A stretch of DNA of 32,209 bases from Clostridiales bacterium (GCA_015058145.1 SVCX01000012.1:1-32209); one strand, 5' to 3'. Positions 21,423 through 29,289 are shown, counted from the stretch's first letter. Translations and numbers: made by a program. Notes: generated from the sequence alone by a model not told the origin.

Positions 21423-22271
21423 TTACTTCAGACCAAGTTCTTCTGCTTTATCCATCGGCATGGCGACGAGATATGGCTGCTGTGCAGGGCCGTCGAGTGT
21501 TGAGGCCTCCCCTTCATGCCACTGATAGAAGAACCGCTCTGCGCTGTAGGTGTAGTAGCCGTCCTGGTACTGGTCACTGGTGTCATACGGATCGGCCAGG
21601 ATCAGCACGTCGTCCGCGGAATTGTCTTCCTGGCAGGTGTCGATGCCGATGATGCACTGCCAGTGGCCGCCCCAGTCAGACCAGTCGACCATAATTGGAA
21701 CCCCGTTGTCGATCATCTCAACGCAGTAGTCTTCAAAGTCCTGCAGCGGATCTTCGCTGTCGTCCCAGTTGAACTTTTCTGTCGTTGAGAAGTTGAACTC
21801 CGTGTACCAGCCCAGCTCATCCTTGAAGAAGCCGTTCATGCCTTCCGCGTCCGTGCCAGCATCTTCTGTGGTGCCGCTGAACTTGCAGATGGTGAGTTCG
21901 TCGTACTTGTTGACATCACCTCCGAACCAGTTCAGGACCATCACGCCGCAGGCCGGTCCGCAGGAGTATTCTGTGGACTGCTGATAAGATGCGAAGTTCG
22001 TGAGAATGTGCAGCGTTCCATCGCTTTCCATGTTGTAGTAGTCGTTGATTTTGAAGTATGGCGTGTCAGGATTGTCGCACCATCCATCGTAGCTGGAACC
22101 GCCGCCGGATGTAGTGTCATAACCATCAGGATATCCTAACAGGTGTTTTTCTGGAGCAGATGTGGATGCGGATTCAGAGTCGGTACTAGATGCGCCGCAA
22201 CCATAGAGGCAGAAACTAAACGCCAGTATCAGGCATGCGATAACAGCCAAAAGCTTTGTTCTGTTATTCAT
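21423..22271 (-). CDS. C39-like cysteine peptidase lipoprotein
   Basis: A 282-residue lipoprotein (lipobox LYGC near residue 25) with a Ser/Thr-rich linker. The peptidase domain has the Cys nucleophile in QQSTEYSCGPACGVMVLNWFGG, the His in WGGHWQCIIGID, and an Asp in ILADPYDTSDQYQDG, as in C39/papain-like peptidases. It would act outside the cell on a peptide or wall protein; it lacks the ABC transporter of bacteriocin exporters. AGGAGG precedes the ATG by 8 bases, preferred over the ORF start at 22319. Confidence 0.88.
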   Translation of the reverse strand: MNNRTKLLAVIACLILAFSFCLYGCGASSTDSESASTSAPEKHLLGYPDGYDTTSGGGSSYDGWCDNPDTPYFKINDYYNMESDGTLHILTNFASYQQSTEYSCGPACGVMVLNWFGGDVNKYDELTICKFSGTTEDAGTDAEGMNGFFKDELGWYTEFNFSTTEKFNWDDSEDPLQDFEDYCVEMIDNGVPIMVDWSDWGGHWQCIIGIDTCQEDNSADDVLILADPYDTSDQYQDGYYTYSAERFFYQWHEGEASTLDGPAQQPYLVAMPMDKAEELGLK

Positions 22272-22334
22272 TTTACTGAACCTCCTTATGTTTGTTTCTC
22301 TAACAACACAATTATACACCTGTTGTAAAGAGGG

Positions 22335-22457
22335 TCAGCAATAGTGCGTATCATCCCAGAATGAGGAACAATGACTGTTTAGGTCACCCGCCAAAAACCG
22401 TCTGCAATAATAATCATCCCAATTGAAAGCTTCCGGTCTATTTAGGTTATCACACAT
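22335..22457 (-). CDS. Possible 40-residue Cys/Trp/Asp-rich peptide
   Basis: ATG 22457 with GGAG about 5 bases upstream. The product MCDNLNRPEAFNWDDYYCRR continues FLAGDLNSHCSSFWDDTHYC and stops. It has four Cys and two similar WDD-Y/H-YC motifs, unusual for random sequence. No signal peptide and no match that I know. Except for this ORF, the gap 22272-22651 contains nothing I can identify. Confidence 0.4.
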   Translation of the reverse strand: MCDNLNRPEAFNWDDYYCRRFLAGDLNSHCSSFWDDTHYC

Positions 22458-22651
22458 CCCGACTCCTTTATTCCAAAACTGCATACAGATAGGTGTAATT
22501 GATATTATTATGGATTTTTAACTGTAAAACCGATAACCTTGCCCCTGTAAGAGCCAAAATGGTGCGCAAATCATGGGTGATAAGATTATGACGTAGACCC
22601 AATCAATTTAGAAAATGCTATCTGGGTTGATAATTGTCGCAGACATGAAAA

Positions 22652-23719
22652 TCAGCTCCGTTTCTTCTCTTTCTTCTGCTGTTTTCGTTCTTCTTTGAGG
22701 GCTTTCCGCTCCTCTTCCTCTTCCATGTAGCGGATGAGTTCGTAACGGCGCGCCATGACTTCATCTGTCGGCACGACGCGGTATTCTTCCATGTCCGGCA
22801 GCAGGTCGATGTAAACACTGTCGAAGTGGGTCTTTGCATCGTCGTTGATCTGCTTGTGCAGTTCCTTCAGACGGACCAGATCGACGGTGTTGCCGGCCGG
22901 AAGGAAGTAGATCTCCGCCCAGACTTTGCGTCCGGTCTTAATGACATCGATAGCTGTAATCTCGCAGCCTTCTGCCGTAAGCGTGGCTTTGCAGAGTTCT
23001 TCAACCTTGTCCCTGATTTCTTTATCCGGAGCAAAGAGCACCAGACTGCGCAGAGAATCAAAGATCATCTCAAGTGGCTCCTTGATCAGAACAATGGCCA
23101 GGATAATCGCGATGCCCGGGTCCACGTACGGACAAATAAAGGACAGCGACGTACGCATGAGGATCAGGTTCACCAGGAAAGCGCATCCCACGCCCAAAGT
23201 ACTCAATGCGTCCAGCTTCCAGATGAACAGCTCTGCCTTGATGGACGGTGAGGAGTACTTCTTCTGAAAGCGCGTGAGCACCAGGTACATGATGACACAC
23301 CCTGCGGATACGGCCAGCTCAAAGACAGCCAGCACGTTCGCGTCGACTTCGTTACCGCCGGAGAGAATCGTCTTCACACAATTGAGTACGAGTACTACAT
23401 CGACACCCAGGAGGATGCAGTACTTGATCAGCACGAACAACGACTCTACCTGCGCGAATCCGTAGGGCTTCCGCTCCGTCATCGGCTTGTAGAGCAAAGG
23501 CACCAGAACGATGAATGGTCCGATCATGACCAGATCGGCGATGTCGTAAACACAGTCCATCAGAACGGCCTTGGAGCCTGTGTAGATGGCGAAAAAGATC
23601 TCTGCCAGCAGGAACATGATGCTCCCTGCAAGGGATAAGTTCAGAATTTTCTTTTCCGTTTTGAGTTTTTTGTCTTTTTCCGTAGTGTTGTTGATATTGG
23701 TTTCCGTATCTGTTTCCAT
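22652..23719 (-). CDS. Cation diffusion facilitator family transporter
   Basis: A 355-residue CDF protein. Six hydrophobic segments lie between residues 28 and 225, with motifs AVLMDCVYDIADLVMIG (metal-site DxxxD in helix 2) and WKLDALSTLGVG plus YVDPGIAIILAI in the later helices. The cytoplasmic C-terminal domain (residues 235-315) ends in a Glu/Lys-rich tail (RKALKEERKQQKKEKK). It would export divalent metal by proton antiport. The helix 5 motif is KLDAL, lacking the His of classical zinc exporters, so Fe or Mn are also possible. Confidence 0.9.
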   Translation of the reverse strand: METDTETNINNTTEKDKKLKTEKKILNLSLAGSIMFLLAEIFFAIYTGSKAVLMDCVYDIADLVMIGPFIVLVPLLYKPMTERKPYGFAQVESLFVLIKYCILLGVDVVLVLNCVKTILSGGNEVDANVLAVFELAVSAGCVIMYLVLTRFQKKYSSPSIKAELFIWKLDALSTLGVGCAFLVNLILMRTSLSFICPYVDPGIAIILAIVLIKEPLEMIFDSLRSLVLFAPDKEIRDKVEELCKATLTAEGCEITAIDVIKTGRKVWAEIYFLPAGNTVDLVRLKELHKQINDDAKTHFDSVYIDLLPDMEEYRVVPTDEVMARRYELIRYMEEEEERKALKEERKQQKKEKKRS

Positions 23720-23836
23720 AATATCTTGTGGAATCTCTGATGTTTCTATATGATTCCCCTCTTGATACTAATGTAATCCATGAAAGCGTATTAGCTCAAT
23801 TACATATTTGCTGTTATTTTGTATTAGTTTGTTGTC

Positions 23837-23865
23837 TTGTAATGAATGCCTTTCATGCATTACAA
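23837..23865. promoter_or_regulatory. Inverted repeat at the start of the MMPL gene
   Basis: TTGTAATG (23837-23844) and CATTACAA (23858-23865) are perfect 8-bp arms 13 bp apart, with centre spacing about two helical turns. It is a plausible operator for a TetR-type repressor or an mRNA hairpin. It overlaps the earliest ATG (23846), favouring a start at 23867 or 23876. Confidence 0.55.
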
Positions 23866-23866
23866 T

Positions 23867-25954
23867 ATGACTGAAATGAGACGATTTTTCAGAGGTGTCA
23901 TAAACAACAGGAAGTGGATCGTTCCCCTGTTCATAGCTGCTGCTCTGGTCTGCGGTTACTGCAGAGGTCTTGTCGCGGTTAATTATGACATGAACGACTA
24001 CCTTCCGGAGCACGCGCCGTCTTCAGTTGCCCTCGATGTAATGAGCGAAAACTTCGACGGTGCGATTCCCAATGCCCGCGTCATGGTCAAAGCTGATAGC
24101 GTCAAGGAAGTCCGCGACATCAAGAAACAGATTGCGGACGTGGATGGCGTGATCGAAGTGACTTGGCTCGATGATTCCTATGGAAGCTTCTTGCCTTTGC
24201 ATATGTATCCGAAGACACTGGTGAAGAGCTATTACACCGATGGACACGCCCTGCTGACAGTGACCATCGACAAGAACAAGCGCATTCCGGCTGTCAACAC
24301 GATCCGGGAAATCTGCGGCGATGACTGCGCCATGACGGGCTCGGCGGTCAGCACGGCGGTAGCGACGGAGAGCACGATCAAAGAAGTCAAAATCATCACC
24401 ATCCTGGCTGTCCTCTTCGGGTTGCTGGTTCTGGTGTTCACGACGGCATCCTGGGTCGAGCCGCTCATGATTCTGTTCGGGCTCATCGTTGCGGTGCTTC
24501 TCAACGCCGGAACGCATATCATATTCGGCGAGATATCCTTTGTGACGAACGCTGCGGGAAACATCCTGCAGATGGCGGTATCGCTGGACTATTCCGTCTT
24601 CCTGATCCATCGGTATGAGAAGTGCCGGCGGGCGCAGGTGGGCGCAGGTGCTGGCAGGACCGGTGTGGACACTGTGAAGGCCATGGAAGACGCCCTCGTT
24701 GAATCGGCATCCTCCATCCTGTCCAGCGGTCTGACAACGGTCATCGGTTTTGCTGCCCTCATCACAATGCAGTTCCTGATCGGTCCGGACCTGGGTCTCG
24801 CCCTCGCGAAAGGCATCCTGATCAGTCTGATTACGGTCTTTCTCTTCGTGCCGGGACTCGCGCTCATGCTGACACCGCTCATCGACTGCACCATGCACCG
24901 CCCGCTGCTGCCGTCCTTTACAGGCCTCGGACGCATCGTTGCAAAAGCTATGGTGCCGCTGGCTTTGGTTTTCTGCATTATCATCGGGCCGGCCTTTTAC
25001 TTCAGCACCCAGAACGACTACTTCTACGGCGCATCCCACATCTTCGGCCCGGGCACCCAGTACGGCGACGACACCCAGAAAATCCGCGACACCTTTGGCG
25101 TCCAGGACACCTACGTACTCCTCATCCCGAAGGATGATGCAAAAGCAGAACGCGCTCTTGTTCGTGAGCTGAAGGACATGGACAATGTGATCAGTGTAAC
25201 GGGGATGACATCCCTGCGCGGATTCAGCATTCCATCTGAAATGATGCCTTCCTCCGTGGCGTCACAGCTGGAATCTCAGGACTGCCGGCGCATGCTTTTG
25301 TCTGTTTCGGTGGATTATGAAGGCACGCCGACTTGGAAACTGGTGCGCGGCGTGCGCGCAGCCACAGAAAAGTATTATCCGGGCGAGTACTTTCTGGCCG
25401 GCGAAGGTGTAAGCACGTATGATCTGAAAACGACGGTCTCTGCCGATATGATCAAAGTCAATCTGATTGCCATCTGTGCTGTGCTGTTGATTCTGATGTT
25501 ATTGCTGCGCGGATTCGTGCTGCCTGTGATCTTGGTCACGGTCATCGAGACTGCGATCTGGATCAATTTCGCCCTCCCGTTCTTCGCGGGAAAGGCTGTG
25601 TTCTACACAGCGTATTTGATCGTCTCATCGATCCAGCTGGGCGCAACCGTCGACTACGCAATCCTGTTCACCATGCAGTTCAGAAAGATTATCGGGGCCG
25701 ATGACGGCAGCGCACTCACAATGCGCGAGGTGACGATCCGCACCATTGCAGAAACGGCGCCGTCCATTTTCACCTCCGGCGTCACCATGACCGTAGTCGG
25801 CTTTCTGCTTTACTTCATCTCCTCCCATGGTGTCATCTCACAGCTCGGTTACTTCCTCGGCGCAGGCACCCTCCTGTCTATGACCCTTGTGTTCTTCGTC
25901 CTGCCAGGGCTGTTGGGTCTGTATTACCGCCGCAGAAAGGAATTGAAACGATAA
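23867..25954 (+). CDS. MMPL/RND family transporter
   Basis: About 695 residues with twelve membrane segments in two halves. Each half has a large extracytoplasmic loop. The first half contains NYDMNDYLPEHAPSS after helix 1 and the sterol-sensing-like segment AVSLDYSVFLIHRYEK; the second contains GATVDYAILFTMQF with its conserved Asp in helix 10. MMPL proteins export lipids or hydrophobic compounds using the proton gradient. The first intracellular loop has an unusual AQVGAGAGRTGV insert. Start uncertain: no good ribosome site; ATGs at 23846, 23855, 23867 and 23876 are in frame. Confidence 0.9.
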   Translation: MTEMRRFFRGVINNRKWIVPLFIAAALVCGYCRGLVAVNYDMNDYLPEHAPSSVALDVMSENFDGAIPNARVMVKADSVKEVRDIKKQIADVDGVIEVTWLDDSYGSFLPLHMYPKTLVKSYYTDGHALLTVTIDKNKRIPAVNTIREICGDDCAMTGSAVSTAVATESTIKEVKIITILAVLFGLLVLVFTTASWVEPLMILFGLIVAVLLNAGTHIIFGEISFVTNAAGNILQMAVSLDYSVFLIHRYEKCRRAQVGAGAGRTGVDTVKAMEDALVESASSILSSGLTTVIGFAALITMQFLIGPDLGLALAKGILISLITVFLFVPGLALMLTPLIDCTMHRPLLPSFTGLGRIVAKAMVPLALVFCIIIGPAFYFSTQNDYFYGASHIFGPGTQYGDDTQKIRDTFGVQDTYVLLIPKDDAKAERALVRELKDMDNVISVTGMTSLRGFSIPSEMMPSSVASQLESQDCRRMLLSVSVDYEGTPTWKLVRGVRAATEKYYPGEYFLAGEGVSTYDLKTTVSADMIKVNLIAICAVLLILMLLLRGFVLPVILVTVIETAIWINFALPFFAGKAVFYTAYLIVSSIQLGATVDYAILFTMQFRKIIGADDGSALTMREVTIRTIAETAPSIFTSGVTMTVVGFLLYFISSHGVISQLGYFLGAGTLLSMTLVFFVLPGLLGLYYRRRKELKR
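24628..24670 (+). repeat. GC-rich repeat inside the MMPL gene
   Basis: Contains a perfect tandem decamer GGGCGCAGGT (24630-24649) followed by related GCTGGCAGG units, coding Ala-Gln-Val-Gly-Ala-Gly-Ala-Gly. It lies in the loop after the first sterol-sensing-like segment, where related proteins have no such string. Confidence 0.6.
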
Positions 25955-25957
25955 AAA

Positions 25958-26010
25958 AGTGCCAGGAACCGCACTTTCTGTGTGTGTTTCCTAGCACTAT
26001 TTGCTTTTTC
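25958..26010 (+). terminator. Terminator of the MMPL gene
   Basis: AGTGCCAGGAAC (25958-25969) pairs with GTTTCCTAGCACT (25986-25998) with one mismatch; ATTTGCTTTTTC follows. Confidence 0.7.
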
Positions 26011-26029
26011 AAATCGCTGACGGATTCAT

Positions 26030-26098
26030 AAAAAACAACTCCGGAGCCGTATCTCCGGAGAAGTTTCGTGAGACTATGATCTCAACCGCTTTTCGCCT
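26030..26098 (-). ncRNA. Predicted antisense RNA of small-peptide locus 2
   Basis: Inferred transcript of about 69 nt from the promoter at 26105-26132. It ends in a perfect 8-bp stem (26039-26046 with 26053-26060, CTCCGGAG both sides) followed on the minus strand by TTGTTTTTTAT. It is complementary to the peptide mRNA over two blocks: 12 nt (26068-26079 matching 26207-26218, from the last base of the Shine-Dalgarno sequence through the ATG) and 13 nt (26082-26094 matching 26224-26236, codons 4-8). Pairing would block translation of that mRNA. The blocks differ in sequence from those at locus 1. Confidence 0.82.
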
Positions 26099-26104
26099 AT
26101 TTGT

Positions 26105-26132
26105 ATTATAACAAAGCAAGAAAAAAAGTCAA
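26105..26132 (-). promoter_or_regulatory. Promoter of antisense RNA 2
   Basis: On the minus strand: TTGACT (26127-26132), a 16-bp spacer, TATAAT (26105-26110). Confidence 0.87.
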
Positions 26133-26139
26133 CTATATG

Positions 26140-26168
26140 TTGTAAATAATTTCCATTTAAGGTAATAT
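26140..26168 (+). promoter_or_regulatory. Promoter of small peptide 2
   Basis: TTGTAA (26140-26145), a 17-bp spacer, TAATAT (26163-26168). Divergent from the antisense promoter with the same layout as locus 1. Confidence 0.75.
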
Positions 26169-26214
26169 ATTCTTGTTGCTACATCCAGACTGGCAACAGA
26201 AAGGAGGTGAGACT

Positions 26215-26304
26215 ATGAATATGTCAACCGCTTTTCTGATTTCGCTCGCAGCAAGTGTAGCTGCCTTCTGCATTTGCAAGTGGCTGGAGCGATTTTTAAA
26301 GTAG
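26215..26304 (+). CDS. Small hydrophobic peptide, predicted type I toxin (locus 2)
   Basis: A 29-residue peptide: membrane segment MNMSTAFLISLAASVAAFCI then CKWLERFLK. AAAGGAGG lies 7 bases before the ATG. It is a paralogue of the peptide at 3290-3379: same length, same CKWLxRxLK tail and an identical TAGCAACCAGTC at and after the stop. The leader segment 26175-26182 can pair perfectly with 26301-26308 across the stop codon. Together with the cognate antisense RNA this suggests tight translational control, as for membrane-damaging type I toxins. Toxic action is inferred from this pattern. Confidence 0.85.
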   Translation: MNMSTAFLISLAASVAAFCICKWLERFLK

Positions 26305-26319
26305 CAACCAGTCCATTAA

Positions 26320-26346
26320 CTCCGGAGCCGTATCTCCGGAGTTTTC
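26320..26346 (+). terminator. Terminator of small peptide 2
   Basis: CTCCGGAG stem (26320-26327 with 26334-26341), 6-nt loop, then TTTTCT. A 24-base stretch including it (26318-26341) is an exact direct copy of 26037-26060, the antisense RNA terminator. Confidence 0.88.
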
Positions 26347-26358
26347 TACCACTCCTCG

Positions 26359-26658
26359 TTAAAACACCCTGAAATTTCCGATGAACGGCAATGGTTCGTC
26401 GCTCATCTTCACAGCGCGGACGATACCCCAGATGGTAAATGCGAATGCAAACATGGCGATGATCCCCGCTGCATAGCCGATGATGCCGCCGATGCGGTTT
26501 CCTGTGGACACCAGAATCCCGACGATGTTCAGCGCCAGCGCCTGATTCAGGTGCTGTTTCAGAATGCGGTCATTCCTGTCGCCAAATACAAACGCGATGA
26601 TCCATCCGATCCACGTAATATAACTGATTACTGAAAACAGTTTGATGTTCTTGTTCAT
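26359..26658 (-). CDS. Small membrane protein, DUF4870/Tic20-like
   Basis: A 99-residue protein with about three hydrophobic segments: LFSVISYITWIGWIIAFVFG, ALALNIVGILVS and IIAMFAFAFTIWGIV. DRNDRILKQHLNQAL between helices 1 and 2 is characteristic of the DUF4870-like small membrane proteins, which often have phospho- or charge-rich loops there. Role unknown. GGGA precedes the ATG. Confidence 0.75.
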   Translation of the reverse strand: MNKNIKLFSVISYITWIGWIIAFVFGDRNDRILKQHLNQALALNIVGILVSTGNRIGGIIGYAAGIIAMFAFAFTIWGIVRAVKMSDEPLPFIGNFRVF

Positions 26659-26691
26659 TGCAATCCCTTCTTTCCCTTAAATTCGTGACAC

Positions 26692-26844
26692 CTACAGCAC
26701 CCAAAATCCGCCTGTGCCGACGGTCTTCTTCGCCTTCTTCAGCTTGGACTGTTTCGCTGCCTTGCGCGGCTGAGCCTTCACCCCTTTTGTTGCCTTTGCA
26801 GGGGCCTTTGTATTTTTAGATGTTTGCTTTTTCAGAATACTCAT
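26692..26844 (-). CDS. 50-residue Lys/Ala-rich basic protein
   Basis: Product MSILKKQTSKNTKAPAKATK continues to KLKKAKKTVGTGGFWVL; over a quarter of residues are Lys. GGGAGG lies 6-7 bases before the ATG, and an extended -10 promoter is upstream. It is disordered and likely binds nucleic acid, like the tails at 20402-20686 and 6006-6950, though it ends in a hydrophobic GGFWVL. Function unknown. Confidence 0.7.
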   Translation of the reverse strand: MSILKKQTSKNTKAPAKATKGVKAQPRKAAKQSKLKKAKKTVGTGGFWVL

Positions 26845-26874
26845 CTCATTCCTCCCGCTTTCGTGCTTTTGTAT

Positions 26875-26883
26875 ATTATACCA
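26875..26883 (-). promoter_or_regulatory. Extended -10 promoter of the Lys-rich gene
   Basis: TGGTATAAT on the minus strand; the TG extension can replace a -35 box. It would start transcription near 26868, 24 bases before the ATG. Confidence 0.65.
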
Positions 26884-26899
26884 TACTGTTTCCCCTTCC

Positions 26900-26928
26900 T
26901 TGCACTTTCCCCTTCATTTTGGTACACT
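26900..26928 (+). promoter_or_regulatory. Promoter of the MATE gene
   Basis: TTGCAC (26900-26905), a 17-bp spacer, TACACT (26923-26928). The transcript would start just before AGGAGG at 26940-26945, ruling out the ORF start at 26824. Confidence 0.7.
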
Positions 26929-26955
26929 TCTCGTGGCTCAGGAGGAACGACACGC

Positions 26956-28341
26956 ATGCAGGACAGCAAAGGCAACAGCAACAAAGACGACAAACGCATA
27001 TATATTCTCAGTGAGGAGCGGCCGGCAAAGGCAATCGTGAGCCTGGGCGTTCCTTTGGTTTTGGGTATGTCCATTATGGTTCTCTACAATCTGGTGGACA
27101 CCTTTTTTATTGGGCTGCTGCACGATGATTACCAGATGGCGGCGGTCAATCTGGCCTATCCGGTCATGATGATCATGATCGCCATTTCCAATATGGTCGG
27201 CGCCGGCGCGTCGTCGCTGATTTCCAGAAGCATGGGCTCCGGGGATTTCGGGAAGGCATCCCACACGCTGACGGCAGGTTTTCTGCTGACGGTGATCAAC
27301 AGCGCCGTCGTTGCTGCGCTGGGCTTGTTGCTTTTGCCTGCCATCGTCGATGGATTGGGAGCCAAAAGCAATACCTTTGGCTTCACATCCCAGTATGTGA
27401 TGATTATCCTGATTGGAAGCATCTTTGTTATGGGCAATTACACCTTCGGACAGCTTTTGCGCAGCGAGGGTTCTGTGAAGTATTCCATCGCGGGGATGAT
27501 TGCGGGAACAGTGGCGAACATCGCCCTGGATCCTCTGTTCATCTTCGGTCTGGGTCTGGAGATCAAAGGCGCCGCCATCGCTACGGTGCTCGGCAACGCC
27601 ATCGGCATGGGCATTTCCCTATGGTACTATGCCGCGAATAAGACATTGCTGCGGCCGGCGGTGCAGTACATCCGCCCAACTGGCGAGATTCTGAAAGAAA
27701 TCTTCTGGGTCGGCGTGCCTGCGGCGTTGGAGACGTTGCTCACGTCCGTCGCTTTTATCGTAAACAACAACCTGGCCGTCGCCTACGGGGAGCTGACCGT
27801 TGCGGCCATGGGTATCGCCCAGAAAATCATGTCTCTGGGCAACTATATCTACCAGGGGTTTGCAGCCGGTTCCCAGCCGATCATGGGCTACAATTACGGC
27901 GCAAAAAATTACCACCGGATGCTGCAGGTTCTCAAAGCAGGTGTTCTGGTGGTAAGTGGTATTGAGCTGTTTGTAATGCTGATCTACGGGGTCTTCGCTC
28001 CGCTTCTTATAGATATCTTTACGAATTCACCGGAGGTCATTGCCACAGGGAGCAAAGTCCTCCGGGCAATCATGTGCATTCTGCCTTTCGTCGGCGCTGT
28101 GTCCATGAGCCGCATGTCCTTCCAGTCTATGGGCAAACCCCAGTACGCCTTCGGCATTACTCTGGTGCGGCAGCTGATTCTGTACATCCCGCTGCTTTTG
28201 CTTCTGGATCACGCCTTCGGATTTGACGGCATGATCTGGGCCCAGCCTGTGACGGAAGTCATCATGATGGCCGCCTCCGTGAGTCTGCTGGTCCGCGTCA
28301 TCCGCCGGGAGCGCGCACAGCAGTCTGACCATCGCGCCTGA
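26956..28341 (+). CDS. MATE family efflux transporter
   Basis: A 461-residue MATE protein with twelve predicted membrane helices in two bundles. Family features: GVPLVLGMSIMVLYNLVDTFFIG at the start, NMVGAGASSLISRSMGSGD, and the second-half partner AAGSQPIMGYNYGAK, then RMSFQSMGKPQYAF. It belongs to the DinF/NorM-like group common in Firmicutes and would export drugs or cationic compounds using a Na+ or H+ gradient. The ATG at 26956 has AGGAGG upstream and fits the promoter. It converges with the formamidase gene 40 bases away. Confidence 0.95.
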   Translation: MQDSKGNSNKDDKRIYILSEERPAKAIVSLGVPLVLGMSIMVLYNLVDTFFIGLLHDDYQMAAVNLAYPVMMIMIAISNMVGAGASSLISRSMGSGDFGKASHTLTAGFLLTVINSAVVAALGLLLLPAIVDGLGAKSNTFGFTSQYVMIILIGSIFVMGNYTFGQLLRSEGSVKYSIAGMIAGTVANIALDPLFIFGLGLEIKGAAIATVLGNAIGMGISLWYYAANKTLLRPAVQYIRPTGEILKEIFWVGVPAALETLLTSVAFIVNNNLAVAYGELTVAAMGIAQKIMSLGNYIYQGFAAGSQPIMGYNYGAKNYHRMLQVLKAGVLVVSGIELFVMLIYGVFAPLLIDIFTNSPEVIATGSKVLRAIMCILPFVGAVSMSRMSFQSMGKPQYAFGITLVRQLILYIPLLLLLDHAFGFDGMIWAQPVTEVIMMAASVSLLVRVIRRERAQQSDHRA

Positions 28342-28380
28342 CATCTGCGATTTGATTCGCCGCGCCTGACGGCCGTTCCG

Positions 28381-29289
28381 TTATTCGATCACGTTTCCGA
28401 AGAGCAGTCCCTTCTTGTTCAGCAGTTTCGGTGTGCCGATGCGGAAAGTATTTCCGCCTGCCGTCGGTTCGATGCAAGCCTGGTTGGCGCTGAGTGTTCC
28501 GCTGAGGGTCATGTACATAGAGGCGTCGCTCAGATCCCAGTCATAGGCCTGGGCGATCAGCCTTTGCATCTCGCAGTAGCCCAGGGTGATGGCCTCGTCG
28601 CAGGTCGGCGCGTTGGTGTTCACGAACCAGGCGTCCTCTGTCTCTGTGACCGCCCAGTTCAATTCGAAGTTCTTCATCAGCCGTACGCGGACGGTGATTT
28701 CTCCGCCGACTTCCAGACCTGTACCGACGACTTCTCCGTCCGCCATGCAGGCGTGGATGTCTCCCATGGCCAGCAGCGCGCCCGGTACCCGGACCGGCAG
28801 CCACACAGTCACGCCCTTTGTGATGATGTTGCTGTCCATGTTGCCGCCGCAGTTGGATGCGTGAGCGGATGGAATGTCCTCGCCGTTCGGCGCTACACCG
28901 ATGGTACCGACCATCGGATTGATTGGTATTTTCACGTCTTTGTAGATGGCCTGACCGTCCTCGATTTTGAGAATTCTCGTGCGTGGATCGCTGTTCTTCC
29001 AAAGAGGCCCACAGTCTTCGCAGATGATTACTGCGCCACTGTCTTCCACCTGGACATCCAGAATGTCCACCGCCAGCACGTCGCCGGGCTCCGCCCCATT
29101 GATATACAAAGGCCCCGTCGTCGGGTTGGAATGGCTGTAGTCCGCATGATACGGCACATCGCTGTCCTCGGTTACCAGCCCCTCGAAGCAGTCCTTCGTG
29201 ACGAACTTGACCGTTTCACCCGGATCCGCGTAATCGATTGGTGTGTTGTCTTTTGAGAATTTGTATGTGAATTGTGTCAGTGTTTTCAT
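28381..29289 (-). CDS. Acetamidase/formamidase family protein
   Basis: A 302-residue protein of the FmdA_AmdA family, which hydrolyses short-chain amides such as formamide to ammonia and carboxylate. Recognisable parts are GPLYINGAEPGDVLAVDILDV, PMVGTIGVAP, SAHASNCGGNMDSN, MGDIHACMADGEVVGTG and the C-terminal TEDAWFVNT. Metal-binding His and Asp are in the GGNMD and MGDIHA segments. ATG 29289 has GAGGAG upstream and is preferred to the longer ORF start at 29346. It follows the DUF1295 gene closely and may share its transcript. Confidence 0.93.
   Translation of the reverse strand: MKTLTQFTYKFSKDNTPIDYADPGETVKFVTKDCFEGLVTEDSDVPYHADYSHSNPTTGPLYINGAEPGDVLAVDILDVQVEDSGAVIICEDCGPLWKNSDPRTRILKIEDGQAIYKDVKIPINPMVGTIGVAPNGEDIPSAHASNCGGNMDSNIITKGVTVWLPVRVPGALLAMGDIHACMADGEVVGTGLEVGGEITVRVRLMKNFELNWAVTETEDAWFVNTNAPTCDEAITLGYCEMQRLIAQAYDWDLSDASMYMTLSGTLSANQACIEPTAGGNTFRIGTPKLLNKKGLLFGNVIE

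Noticed and set aside
24023-25039. Long minus-strand ORF opposite the MMPL gene
   Set aside because: Composition (Asp/His/Arg/Gln-rich, no hydrophobic core) and the lack of a start signal mark it as antisense shadow.
27187-27240. VGAGASS string of the MATE protein as another copy of the GC-rich repeat
   Set aside because: This segment is conserved throughout MATE transporters and is not an insertion.
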